64,000 bases of DNA from Rhipicephalus microplus (Eukaryota; Arthropoda; Arachnida; Ixodida; Ixodidae), in contig NC_134710.1 of the NCBI RefSeq assembly GCF_043290135.1, forward strand, positions 136,856,155 through 136,920,154. Direction: 5' to 3'. Positions 1 through 10,344 of this stretch are shown in pieces; positions within the stretch are counted from its first letter, which is position 1; every line of letters starts with the position of its first letter. A program made the translations under genes and the position numbers. Under the pieces are notes generated by a model, which was not told the origin of the DNA, made no database searches, and worked only from the letters and a program-made list of their open reading frames with translations.

Positions 1-690
1 CGTTGTCGGGGCACTCTGACTGCTAGCACATGATGTGGCGCAAAGTTCCTACAAGGCTACAACGCATCTATAAACGTCGGATGCAAAGTAGGGAAAGAAA
101 AAGGGAGTGGTGCAACTTATCTAGGCCTGCTCCGTAGAGGCTCGCTTCATACTAGTGGCGAGCGCTTCAAGACTGGTACAGATACGTTAAACTATCTATG
201 CAGTTACACTCAACGGGAAAGCTGTAGGGAGTGTGGAGCATTATGTCGCCTGCCCTTAGGCGACGCTGGCGTTGCAATTCATGGCACGAAAGGAAAGCTT
301 CGTTTGTGATGCATGCAGTGGCGACTCGGACGACGACAGGAAACATAAAGCACAGAGGAGCGCCTCTTGTATTCGCCTAAATCGAGCTGGATCCGGCCGA
401 GTAGTCACCAACTAGCCCTAGCCAAGATATTATTTGAGCAGTGGTGACCACTCCGTTTCCTCTCCTCCTATGCCTCACCTTCATTTCTATTTCCCACCTC
501 CTTGCTATATATACATTGTTGTGCCTTATTCATTCTCCCCTCTTCTTTTTTCTCACCCTCAGTTGCCTTTCCCGCCCCTTTGCTATAACGTATTATTCAT
601 AATATATTCATAACCGCCATGGCTACTGTTGGCGCTTACTGACGCCTAATGCACACAATATTCCGTTTAATGGACATATATACCCCATAA
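1..690. other. Non-coding stretch, no gene recognised
   Basis: No open frame of note and no similarity to the repeat families seen elsewhere in the window, except a pyrimidine-rich tract at about 465-600 (TC-rich runs ending in TTGCTATA). A similar TC-rich/CTATA pattern recurs at about 2005-2070 and 6165-6230 and may be a short dispersed repeat. Confidence 0.5.
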
Positions 691-698
691 TGTGGACA

Positions 699-711
699 GG
701 GGGGGGGGGGG
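699..711. repeat. poly(G) run, 13 nt
   Basis: Uninterrupted run of 13 G just upstream of a tRNA-like SINE head. It is one of five G runs of 13 or more in the window. Confidence 0.95.
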
Positions 712-717
712 TGGAGT

Positions 718-905
718 AGCCACCGTGGTAGCTCAGACGGTAGAGCATCGGACCCGTTATTGGAAGGTCGCAGGTTCGGTCCCGCCTGCCCGTGGCAAGT
801 TATCTTTTTGTCCGCTTTTCTTTCTTCGCAATTACATTACAATTACTTCTAATAACCTCCCCTATACCTTTCTTGGCATATTTTTCTGTTCGATCTCATT
901 GATAT
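718..905 (+). mobile_element. tRNA-derived SINE
   Basis: A tRNA-like head lies at about 718-796. A box-A match (tagctcagacgg, 729-740) is followed by a box-B match (ggttcggtccc, 773-783), the RNA polymerase III internal promoter layout. The 5' gccac and 3' cgtggc ends could pair as an acceptor-like stem. A T-rich, non-tRNA body follows to roughly 905. The irregular arms and extra body make a SINE more likely than a functional tRNA. The 3' end is uncertain because family A begins within about 30 bp. Confidence 0.6.
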
Positions 906-993
906 TATGTCTAACAGAGAGAACTGGCCCTTATGCACACTTGTTTCTTTTAAATGCAAAGCATTTCTTAGCGAACTTCGGCGACATTAAGCG

Positions 994-1065
<72 letters not shown>
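994..1065. repeat. (TATC)n microsatellite
   Basis: Uninterrupted tetranucleotide repeat of about 18 units inside family A copy 1. The same repeat sits at the same internal position in copies 2 and 3. Confidence 0.97.
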
Positions 1066-1460
1066 GTTTGGGTGCTCTCGTGGTCACCCCTTAACTTGCC
1101 GTGAACCAAAATTAGCATGGGAGGGTAAGATGGCTTGACGAATATGACGCACCGCTCAAGACCTCAATAATGTCACAATCCCGTGACGTACGTCGTCAAA
1201 CACTTCCCGCCAGACAGTGGCACATACACACGAGCGGGAATGTGACGCTGGTATGCGGGTATGTGCTACAGTTTATTGACACTTAGTATCTACCCAGGAA
1301 CGACGAGAACACGCATGGACAATTTTAACGCTCACGCGTTAAACAATACCCGAAATCGATAGCGTCGACCCCACGAAAACATAGAATAAATGTCAGTGTT
1401 AAGAAAAACCTGAAATATGCAGCGTTGATCCCACGACAAATAAAAAGAATAAATTTCAAC

Positions 1461-1534
1461 GTCCCAGCAGGAATAGAACCCAAGCAAATTGCGGTGCAGA
1501 CAAGCATTCTACCACAGAGCTACGCCAGGTCTCG
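1461..1534 (-). other. tRNA-like block, antisense, inside family A
   Basis: On the minus strand a box-A-like sequence (tagctctgtgg, 1512-1522) precedes a box-B-like sequence (ggttctattcc, 1470-1480). The block recurs in family A copies 2 (about 37010-37075) and 4 (about 54640-54705), so it is part of the repeat and not an independent tRNA gene. Confidence 0.6.
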
Positions 1535-1989
1535 CAACTACTTTTCAAATAGACGCTAATCTTCGTGAAACGTCAATAGTGGTTGCAGGGCTGCCCACCT
1601 AACTTTAAAAACTTTACATATGTACTCCTTTGATACAGCCGTCACATCGGGTTAACGGCCAGTTGTGGTTGTGTGGCATGACTGAAGTTTATTTATGTAG
1701 CAGCATCCAGGGCCAGCATCTTCGCGAGCATCAACTCTTCATATCAGCTTCTTCTGGTGTTGCTAATACGCATGTTCCAGTTGACAATGTTGTGCAAGTG
1801 CAAATAACTGGTTGCATAAACATCTGCAACTCTTGAACATATGTCTGTGCATGGAACATTAGTACATATATTTAGGGTCATTTTGATGTGTCACTCAATC
1901 AAAAAAATTTCAACATGGTCATCTTCCCTCCGCATGCTCTGCATTACGTTGATTTCCAGGTATGTGGGATCTGCCAAATTTAGTTCATA

Positions 1990-4365
1990 CTATATTATGT
2001 TTACCTTTGCCTCATCCTCATTTTCCTCCTCTTTACAAGCAATTACTTTTCTTGCCCTCTCGCTATACTATATATATACATATGAGTATGCTATACACAG
2101 TTTTGCAAAAGCACCCTCAGACCAGTAAGCTGCAGGGATATGTTTTCAGCATTACCATCATGCTTTGGTATATATCTCACTCTTAAAAAAATGGAGTGAC
2201 GTTCTCTCCATTTAGGGAGAAACGGCGATGTCCCCAATGTTCGTCTTTAAATAGAGAAACGTTGCTCCCTCATCCACGGAGAAACACGTTCCTCCTTATG
2301 AAAATCAACATGGCTGCCCCCCGGCGAAGCGAATAGGCTTAGCAAATGCAACGATTCTCGACTGATAAGGAGTACACGGCACTGAAAGTTACAAAAAACG
2401 GTCCCGCTGAGCTTGGTAATGCACGAAATGATTATAAAAACAAGCAGACGAACCTGTGGCGGTGAACACATCGCGAAAGAGAACGACGGAGAAAGTACGT
2501 TTCGTTCGGTCAGCGAAGCCACGTTCACTCCGATAGACACGAATATATACTGCAGAGCCCTCACCTGAAGAGTGCAAGCTAGGCTTGCTGTATTTATTTC
2601 TCGCAGATTCACATAGTGTAGCGACGTTATCCATGCGTTTACGGGTCCGCAGGTCACGAGATGTGCCTCTAAACCGTAGACTCGATCGCAGCGAAACCAT
2701 TCCGACTCAGTATTGCAGCTTTGATAGACAGATGTTCAACGTTATATAAGTAGCTGGAGGTGTGAGAGCGTCATAGCCGTGAAGTAGGTGGTAGCTGGCG
2801 CCATCTGGAGGGATCTAAACAAAACTAAAAAAAGTTTCCTGCCGCGACGTACGTTGTCGTACCCACTTTCACGGGTCCCTTGCGAATTGTTTACGCCTCA
2901 GCCCATTCAGGATTATTTACGTCACAGCACATTGAGGATTACTCTCACTGACTCCGGAAGCCGAAATATGTGCTGGTGCATTGCATATAACTACACATGC
3001 ACACATGGACACATACTGCACATATAGTACGCAACAAGTATACGCTAACATATACACTATCAAGTACGCAACAAGAGCACAATCAACCACTCACAGCAAC
3101 GACCCACACTACGACGTGTTTACTCGCACCCTACTATGAAAGCGCACCAGCTTATATAGCGATGAATTTCGACTGACCATAGTGGCACAGGTTACAAGTA
3201 GGTTTTCTTACACTTTTTTTACGATTTGTATCAATACCACAACATGCGCACACGTAAATATATTGTACCTGATGCTTAGACAAACGCGACTTTATCAATG
3301 GTTGCACAATAATGAACGGAATAATTACTAGAGCTTATCACGTTTTCACGAAGGCGGATACCCCCAAGCCTTGCATAGAATGCCCACGGCATTCCGAACG
3401 CTGCGCCATCTGTCGACCACTGCCAGAGTTACTTTTTTTTTCTTGAATCCTCCGAGAGTGGAAACACTTGCCGCACGTTAGCCATTTCGGAGGTCACGTT
3501 TTTTTTTTCTTCTTGTTACTTGGAGAGGGCGCAGCATGCAGACCAAACTTTGTCTCCGTCGTGGTAGGTGTTCTGTGGTCACGTCGACCTCGTTTATTTG
3601 CTTCGTCTTAACGTTTGCTTATATTCTTTTTACGTGCGTATCACAAGTGTGACCGTTAGCCATGGATACAGTACACCACTAGCCCTTCAATGACAAGGTT
3701 TTTGATGCGGTAACGACCGTCCTAGCAGTGTATACGTACGTTACAACGCGGGTCTTGCGAGAGAAATAAGCGATGACCTCGCATCCGACGGTATTTTTTC
3801 GTGAGCTATGACAGTGGCTGTTGGCGTCGCGGCAGCTCTAATACTTGAGTGGAGGAACTATCGCTGCAGTGCGCAAGTTTACTATAACTTTATAGAATGT
3901 TGTGTCTGCATACTTTTCTGCTTCAGATGCCTCTCGCGATTCGCCTCGCGAGTCAACTGGCAATCATAGTGCGTGCCACAATTTTGTTGTTAGCGTTTTG
4001 GCTGTGGTGGTTATTACTCTGGATTCGGAATACTCTTTTCACAAAGGTGAGTGAGCGTTAGTACTTGTTTGCTGTGCACAGCTGTCACTAGAAGTGAATT
4101 GTGTGTTGAGTTTCTCACGACAAAGGAGAATCATGGACGAGAAAGGCATACTGCACGCGCGCATAATTCCTTCCTACTTCTCAGTGCTGGCATGGGCAAT
4201 TCAAAACGAATGTGATTCAGAATTTGGTTTAACCTACAGAAGTCATTGGTTCACTTTTCACAAAAATTTAGTTATGATGATGTTTAAAAAGTTTCTGATG
4301 GTTGTAACCTAGCCTGGCGAATAAACACTCGGTGAACCTTCGCAGCCTGTTTCCCTTTGTGTTTT
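1990..4365. other. Long non-coding stretch with one possible short repeat
   Basis: No recognisable coding sequence. Around 2179-2300 a cactctTAAAAA-type motif is followed by gagtgac and repeated gagaaac words. Similar motifs occur near 4700-5100 and 25590-25800 and may mark ends of a short dispersed element. Two T-rich runs near 3430 and 3500 share surrounding words (tccgagag/ttggagag). The remainder looks unique. Confidence 0.45.
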
Positions 4366-4367
4366 CA

Positions 4368-4480
4368 CCTGCCGTGGTAGCGTAGCCTTATTGGGTGTCG
4401 TGTGACTATGCTGGAGGACGCAGGTTCTACTTCCGGCCACGGCGGCCGTATTCGAATGGGGGTAAACTGCAAAGAACATC
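4368..4480 (+). mobile_element. tRNA-derived SINE, short copy
   Basis: The head has a box-A-like tggtagcgtagcc (about 4375) and box-B-like ggttctacttcc (4422-4433). It is followed by cggcggccgtattcgaatggggg, resembling the cggcggc...gatggagg block of the other SINE copies here, so this is a diverged or truncated relative. Confidence 0.55.
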
Positions 4481-4689
4481 CATATGGCGGTAGTGGCACG
4501 TATAACTCTATCAATTGTATATGATCGTACTTTCACGCATGGACTGTACAGTGGTATCAGGTTTCCTAGAATGATGAAAAATTAAGTGTGATGCTTCTTT
4601 ACGCGCCTCGTTGAATTCATGAGTGCTGTTGGTGCCGTGCGAAACAAAAATGCGTGGGCTTACCAAGTATGTCGACACCGAAAAAAATA

Positions 4690-5112
4690 ATTATTTTTTT
4701 ACACTCTAAGGTAATCGATAAAGCAAGACTGCTTGGGAAGCAGAGCTCCTTGTATTCGTGACAAATTGGTAGTGCGAGTGCCTGACGATAAAAAAAAGAG
4801 AGGCTTTTACTCTACACTAATAAAACAAAAGAAAACGTCACTCCTGCATTGCTTACAACAATCTTAGGTAAAAGCAATCGCTCGCGACTGGCCGCGGCTG
4901 GCTATAGGCTTGGCGAGCGCATACGCGTGAGCAAGACCCCCGTGATTGAGGAGAAACTTGAACGCTGAAGGAGGAACGTTGCTACTTTGGTCCTTGCCGC
5001 GAGAGGGCGCGACGGGTAAAGCGCCCGAAAGGGAGGAAGTCGCTGCGCCGAAGGAGGAACGGAGCCCGTTTCTCCATTCTCGCTCCCTTTTTTTTTTTTA
5101 GAGTATATGCGC
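4690..5112. repeat. Possible dispersed element with acactcta/tagagta ends
   Basis: Starts near acactctaagg (about 4700) and ends at an A/T-rich tagagtata (about 5099). The interior is GC-rich with repeated gaaggaggaac words (about 4967 and 5050) and gagaaac/gtttctcc words also seen near 2210-2300. No protein similarity was recognised. Boundaries are tentative. Confidence 0.3.
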
Positions 5113-5210
5113 ACGCCATAACGTTCACTTGGTACGCTTAGATGTCGTATATGTAATAGGCGCCTCTCTTCGATAAAAGAGTGACTACCGTGTCAAGAAA
5201 CTGTGCGTGT

Positions 5211-5512
5211 ATGAAGAAGAGATCATCTGGTCATCATTGTGTCGAGTACGGGTGCACTAACAATCAGCGAAAAGGGAACATTTTAGGTGTAATTGTGTCT
5301 ACGCAACACAGTACGCCATGCGATGAGGGCAGGTGTGATATGTTCGCGCTGCATTGCTTTCCGTCGTCACCCGAATTGAGGGCATGCGTATGTGACTTCA
5401 GTAAATTGAAAGAACTTCCGTGTCGTGCCATCGCCACGTATTTATTCACGGCCGTTCGTTGGTGGCGAGAAAACCGACGGGTACACCGTTCCGACGCTGC
5501 ATCTTGAATTCA
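5211..5512 (+). pseudogene. THAP-type zinc-finger domain remnant
   Basis: From the ATG at 5211 the translation carries HHCVEYGCTNNQRK (Cys at residues 10 and 15), matching the first Cys pair and flanking residues of THAP DNA-binding domains, then LHCFPSSPEL, matching the conserved aromatic-Pro segment. After about 5420 the expected C-terminal THAP text (KPTGTPF, near 5470-5495) appears only in another frame, so a frameshift breaks the domain. The His of the zinc site is not clearly kept. An A-run of about 14 follows directly (5512-5525), compatible with a retrocopy. THAP domains occur in P-element-type transposases and in host regulators; I cannot tell which was the source. Confidence 0.45.
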
Positions 5513-5525
5513 AAAAAAAAAAAAA

Positions 5526-6246
5526 GGAGTAGACAAAATCGCACTTGTCTAGAGCACCTCGCCGGCTGCTTTAGTGGTCGTTTTCTGCAAAAAATATGCA
5601 AATACCGACTGCAATGATACCAAACATAGTTATACAATATGGTATTACTTTGCGATATTTCAAGCATGAATGGAAGCTTGCGGCTAACGGGATGTAGCAG
5701 CAGGGGACAACAGAGTTCACAGCAACGCAATCCGCTGCTCTACAAAACTGTGTTTCATCTGTGCGCAAACCGCTAATGGCGCTACGTTTGGTGCTACTGG
5801 TATACCGACGACAAAGCGCTGCCGTTCGCTCCCGAGGAGCTCCGAGTTTCTTGCGTCTGTAGCCCAAATGGGTGCCGCTGAGTGGTTCAGACAGCGACGA
5901 ATCGGTCAGTGGCAGCGACGATATCTAAGAAAACAGTCTAAGCAAATGAAAAATCAGAGAACGCGAGCTTTAGCAGAGATTTCACACCAACGAATGACAC
6001 GCAGGTTCGAGTACGCGCAGCCTAAGATGGCGATTTCGACAAGCCTGCAGCACGCTAGACGGCGCGCATTTTAATATCCCCCCTCCCCTATCATGAAAGC
6101 GTGAAAAGATATATACGTGGTTTTGCATGCCTGATGCCAAACATGGCTCACTATGCTTCACTCTCTTCGATCTACATTTTCTCCCTCCTCAAGCTCACTT
6201 CGCTTTCTCTCCCCCTGCTATCCTAGGTCGGCAAAGCATTAGGAGC
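5526..6246. other. Non-coding stretch
   Basis: Short open frames overlap on both strands but none shows a recognisable domain. A pyrimidine-rich tract at about 6150-6235 resembles the one at 465-600. Confidence 0.4.
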
Positions 6247-6499
6247 TGCCCCGCCGAGGTAGTCTAGTGGCTAAGGTACTCGGCTGCTAACCCGCAGGTC
6301 GCGAGATCGAATCCCGGCTGCGGCGGCAGCATTCCCGATGGAGGCAGAAATGTTGTAGGCCTGTGTGCTCAGATTTGGGTGCACGTTAAAGAACCTCAGG
6401 AGGTCAAACTTTCCGGAGCCCTCCACTATGGCTTCTCTCATAATCATATGGTGGTTTTGGGACGTTCAACCTCACAAATCAATCAATCAATCAAATCAA
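6247..6499 (+). mobile_element. tRNA-derived SINE, main family, near full length
   Basis: Box A (tagtctagtgg, 6260-6270) and box B (gatcgaatcc, 6305-6314) lie in a tRNA-like head. A conserved body follows: cgatggaggc, gtgctcagatttgggtgcac, gttaaagaacc, ttccggagccctccacta, tctctcataatcatatggtgg, gggacgt. The tail is (AATC)n at about 6478-6498. Copies of this family occur at 13631, 24966, 32028, 40205 (minus) and 63683 (minus). It resembles the tick SINE class I know as Ruka, from memory only. No clear target-site duplication was seen here. Confidence 0.85.
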
Positions 6500-6530
6500 C
6501 TGTCAAGTGCATACTTATTAATATGAATAG

Positions 6531-6532
<2 letters not shown>

Positions 6533-6581
<49 letters not shown>
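6533..6581. repeat. (CA)n microsatellite
   Basis: About 24 CA units shortly after the SINE tail. Confidence 0.97.
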
Positions 6582-6583
<2 letters not shown>

Positions 6584-6599
6584 GTAATGGTACGTGCAG

Positions 6600-6990
6600 G
6601 TTTTTGATCTAAAGCAAGAGTCGCATGGCCTTCTAGATACACGCCATGCGCTTGTCATCTCGGAGGCCATAAAGAATCTCACAATGCCTCACAGATGGCA
6701 GCACATTATCTAGAATTAGCTGTTTGCTTGATCAACGCTTCTAGAAAGGCATGATATGTTTTCCGCCAGATTGACGTAGTTGTCCATTTTTAGAGCTTTG
6801 AAAGTTCCTGTGTGTTTTTAGCGGCGATGGCTGCAATATACCGGCCTTTTTGACGTAGTTTGATAGCCTTCCAAATGCGACTACAAATCGCCGAATGAAC
6901 TCGTTTTCGTCGTGACACCTGTCGAACAAAATGCGTTAAGGAGACTCCTTTCACTGCATGGTATTTATGTAGTGTTTTTTCCCGAAGAAG
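6600..6990. other. Non-coding stretch
   Basis: No domain-bearing frame and no repeat recognised. Confidence 0.4.
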
Positions 6991-6994
6991 CTGC

Positions 6995-7201
6995 AAGTAA
7001 CATCCTGGTTTTGTGGTAGGACACCTGCATTCCACGCGAATGACCTGGGTTCGATCCTCAATGAGACCAAAATTTTATTCCTTATTTTATTTGCTTCTTT
7101 CTCGATCTTTCGCTCACGGATGATTTTTTGTTCATAACCAACGGTGCCGACGCCGACAGCAGAATTTCTGCGACACCAGCTCTGTAACGCTATCGCGTTA
7201 A
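6995..7201 (+). mobile_element. tRNA-headed SINE, second family, copy 1
   Basis: The head (about 6995-7068) has a box-B match ggttcgatcc (7048-7057) preceded by gtggtaggacacctg. The body is T-rich (ttatttgcttctttc), then cataaccaacggtgccgacg and a 3' end reading taacgctatcgcgtta, itself a small inverted repeat. The same order recurs at 7573-7769, 38105-38250 and 40570-40790. Confidence 0.6.
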
Positions 7202-7572
7202 TAGGGGACCTTTGCCTTTAGGAGTTTAAGAGTGAGGTTCTGTCTCAAGTGCGTACTTCGAACACTTGGTGTATGTAATCTTTTCGAGCTAACTATGCGC
7301 CCACTACGTGGCATTAAGGGAATATGTCCGCTAACGTGTGTGCCTTTTGTAGTGGGTGACAGGCTTTGAACCAAGAAGTCATTATGATAATCACAAATTC
7401 CGACACCCGATGACAATCTACGCTAGTACCACGCATTATTACTGCAATATTTCATGTTGCACTGTGAAGCATGTATACAGAGCTCGTGTGTTTAATTGTA
7501 AAGCATGAAAGTTGCTTTCGCGGCATTTAAAACCAGAGGAAGTTCTCTTTACTTTTCTCAGAAGCGGATGCG
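7202..7572. other. Non-coding spacer between two SINE copies
   Basis: No recognisable gene or repeat. Confidence 0.4.
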
Positions 7573-7769
7573 TGACTTTCTGGTAGAACACCCGCTTGCC
7601 ACGCAAATGAGCTGGATTTTATGCGCGCTCGGACTCAGAATATTGATTTCTATTATTTGCATCTTCCTCGATTTTCCGGTCATCCACAAAATGAGGATTT
7701 TTCGCGCACAACCGCCGACGCCGAAGCCCGAATTTTCGCGAAACGAGCTTTAACGCTGTCGCCATAAAA
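7573..7769 (+). mobile_element. tRNA-headed SINE, second family, copy 2
   Basis: Same layout as the copy 370 bp upstream: ctggtagaacacccgcttgcc head, ttatttgcatcttcctcgat body, acaaccgccgacgccg, and the end ttaacgctgtcgcc. Box B is eroded (gctggattttatgc). Confidence 0.55.
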
Positions 7770-8640
7770 AATAAGGCCCACTATGATTACCCAAGATTCC
7801 ACTTCAAGCCTGCGATGATCCAGCTGTTCTGCGTTCATTGTTTTTCGCTGAAAACTACTCCAGCTATAAGTGGCAGTGTTTAGAGCTTTCCTTTGACTGG
7901 CACTATTTGTTTTCTTCACTAAATGTCGTCGCTTTGTTCCTTTGCGTAAACGAGGGAAATTGTGGGAGCCCGGTGACCGCAACGTTCAAACTAACGCGCC
8001 CGGCCTCGCGTCTGGCGCGGTAAGAAGGATGGCGGAGGGTGAGGGAATGGGCACTCGTTTGTCGAGTTGTTGGCGTGAGCGGCAGACGAATGAATGCTTC
8101 GGCCGGATTAAGTGCCATCTGACGGCACGAGAACGCACGAGTTGCACGCTTGTTGCCAGACCACGCACGCGTGCATCCTCCCTTTTTGCCGTGGCAACCG
8201 TGAGTGAAGCTGGCGCGGCCGGTCACCTGGATAGCCGAGACTCTTGCACGGTCCGGCCGCGCCGGCCTCTCATGGGGCCAGTGGTTTTGAGGTCTCTTTT
8301 CACGGAGGCAAACCGCCCCCACCTTTTACCAGGCCAGGAAGAAGTATTGCGTAGGCGGGTATCTTCGCTCAACCGTCTGTGCGAGCAATCCTACTGCAAC
8401 GCGACTGTGGGTTAGTCGAACCTTCGCCATCTATCTACAGGCCTGTCGGGAACGTGAGACGCACACGCCTTTATTTTAGTTTCTGTGGTTCTGCGGCGGT
8501 TATCCCGCACTTCACACTTTGCCCGCACACCCGTTCGTATGTGCATGCACTCTATCCTATGTCCACCAGAGCGCACTCCACTGATTAATATATTATTTCG
8601 CGTGTCATACGTTCACTTATTGAAACGCTGACGAAGTACG
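7770..8640. other. GC-rich block (core 7950-8560), nature unclear
   Basis: Markedly GC- and CpG-richer than its surroundings. Open frames of up to 157 codons exist on both strands, as expected from GC-rich DNA, but none shows a domain. The text around cacggtccggccgcgcc and ttttaccaggccagg strikes me as repetitive tick DNA, possibly an element's 5' region, but no second copy lies in this window. Confidence 0.3.
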
Positions 8641-8887
8641 CTAATCGAGCACATATACAGGGAAAAAAAAGTTTCGTGGAGATAAGCTATCCAGCTCCAG
8701 CAGGACGGCCCTCATGTGTCTTGTCTAATTTTTGCATACATATTAACTTACTCGTGTAATCAGGTTTGCTCAGCGGAATGATGACGCACTTCAAATGAAT
8801 ATTAACTTCGAAGTAGGCAAATTGTAATTAAATTAATGTGTTTTGAGATAATCTAAAAATAAGCAGGCATGTTTGCTGCTCGTAACT

Positions 8888-9640
8888 TGTATTTTTTTTA
8901 CTTATTTACAAATACTGCAGGCCCCACTCGGCCCCAAGCAAGAGTGGGAACATCATTAAAAAACAATACCAGCAATAATAATTACAACCATCGCTAACTT
9001 AAGTCGTAGAGTAAACGTAAACCACAATTAACAAGCAAATAAAAATAAGTAAATAAATATGCTATATGCTTCGCAATAACAAACACGCAACATTATAAGT
9101 GATAATACATGCACATACAATAATTGAACACATGAAGCACACTATGCATAAAAAAATGAACCCTGGAATCAACTGCCAACAGAGGTGTTCAGCATATACA
9201 TAACTTTACATGTCAAACAAATATGTTATTAATATGTTATTAAGCGTTATTATGCTACTCAATTTGACGTATACCATAGTCATATAATGAAATATACTGA
9301 TATTTATATAAATATATCGCCACAAAAATCTGTTTCATACGTTGTGTCCTCTAGTTGGTGATTGATCCGTGCGGGATTCTCATACTCAGACGAGGAAAAA
9401 AAGAGATGTAAAGCTTCGAAACAGGATTCACTAGAGTCAAACGATCGTTTTCAGTTCTAAAACAAATAGGAAGGCAGGGGGATGCGTAATCGGCTAGTAA
9501 GTAACAGTAACTATACATTTCACTGAGAGCTGCATATAGCTTAAGAAGCCTCTTTCGAGGATTTAAGCCAAAACGTGAACAAAAAAGAGTAATATTTCCA
9601 TATCCTTAAAACCATTGCCCCCATCTTGGCATACCATGCA
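8888..9640 (-). pseudogene. Degraded LINE 3' region (tentative)
   Basis: Read on the minus strand the stretch ends in gccgagtggggcctgcag followed by tatttgtaaataagt, an arrangement I associate with 3' ends of arthropod LINEs. Upstream, near 9350-9600 minus, a fairly long open stretch precedes it, but no catalytic RT motif is present. If it is a LINE it is a heavily 5'-truncated fragment. Confidence 0.3.
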
Positions 9641-9642
9641 GC

Positions 9643-9839
9643 CAGGGCTACATCCAGGAATTTTCTTTAGAGAGGGGGTATATGGGAAGATGTGTGCAGA
9701 ATGGATAACTTTGACAACTGTTTCTGGCTGTGAAGGCGTGTGTGTATTTTAGAATCACAGGAAAAGCTAAAGCATGGAAATTTTTCTGGTAGAGTCATTA
9801 CCCCTCAACCTCTTTCCTCTCCCCCTAGTTCCGGCCCTG
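9643..9839. mobile_element. Candidate hAT-like MITE, 197 bp
   Basis: The left end cagggctacatcc and the reverse complement of the right end (cagggccggaac) form short imperfect terminal inverted repeats starting CAGGGC, a typical hAT-type start. The interior is non-coding. Flanking 8-mers catgcagc and catcaatc match at only 5 of 8 positions, so a decayed 8 bp duplication is possible but unproven. Confidence 0.4.
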
Positions 9840-10026
9840 CATCAATCCACTTATTTGCTGAGTACAAATAAGATTTTCGACTCTCAGAAAATGTTCTCGT
9901 TCTTTTTTAGCGCAAACTAACGAGAGAATCCTTTGTCGCCGCATGCTGAAAAACTCTACTCACTCTCACTTACTGAATTTCAGTTACTGAATAAAATAAG
10001 ACAAACGATCTAAAAATACACAATAG
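9840..10026. other. AT-rich spacer
   Basis: No gene or repeat recognised. Confidence 0.4.
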
Positions 10027-10036
10027 TAATAATAAC

Positions 10037-10083
<47 letters not shown>
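10027..10083. repeat. (AAT)n microsatellite
   Basis: Trinucleotide repeat of about 19 units, slightly interrupted at its start. Confidence 0.95.
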
Positions 10084-10085
<2 letters not shown>

Positions 10086-10344
10086 CGTTCATTTAACGTG
10101 CCCAAGAACAACCACGAGGTCTTAGTGCAGGCGCGCGAACAAATAAAACAACACAATGCATACACTTTTCTGCAAAACCAAACAGTGAAAATGCACAGAA
10201 AGAAAGAAATGCGTGCAAAATGGGAATAATATAGAAAGATAAGTTGAGGATAATTGAAAGCAAGTGCAAACTTGGCAGATCTTTGAGCTGGCTCTTCACA
10301 AGATAATGTTTGTTAGTGTGAATAATTCATTGATTCTTAATCAT

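Larger units (their letters stand above)
938..1990 (+). repeat. Dispersed repeat family A, copy 1 (about 1.05 kb)
   Basis: The longest of four related copies (others at 36515-37390, 43330-43745 and 54555-55105). Shared order is an opening with a small palindrome (aaatgc/gcattt) and cttagcgaac, an ATCT microsatellite, a block containing gcgggtatgtg, an antisense tRNA-like block near 1461-1534, then conserved text around cagccgtcac, tggtgttgctaatac and catcttccctccgcatgc. No protein domain is visible, so this looks like a non-autonomous or composite element. Outer limits are set by where copies stop matching by eye. Confidence 0.7.

Noticed and set aside
718..796. Functional tRNA gene
   Set aside because: Irregular arms, uncertain anticodon loop and an appended non-tRNA body fit a SINE better.
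7942..8415. 157-codon plus-strand open frame as a gene
   Set aside because: Opposed by an equally long open frame on the minus strand; no domain and no splice or start context that stands out.
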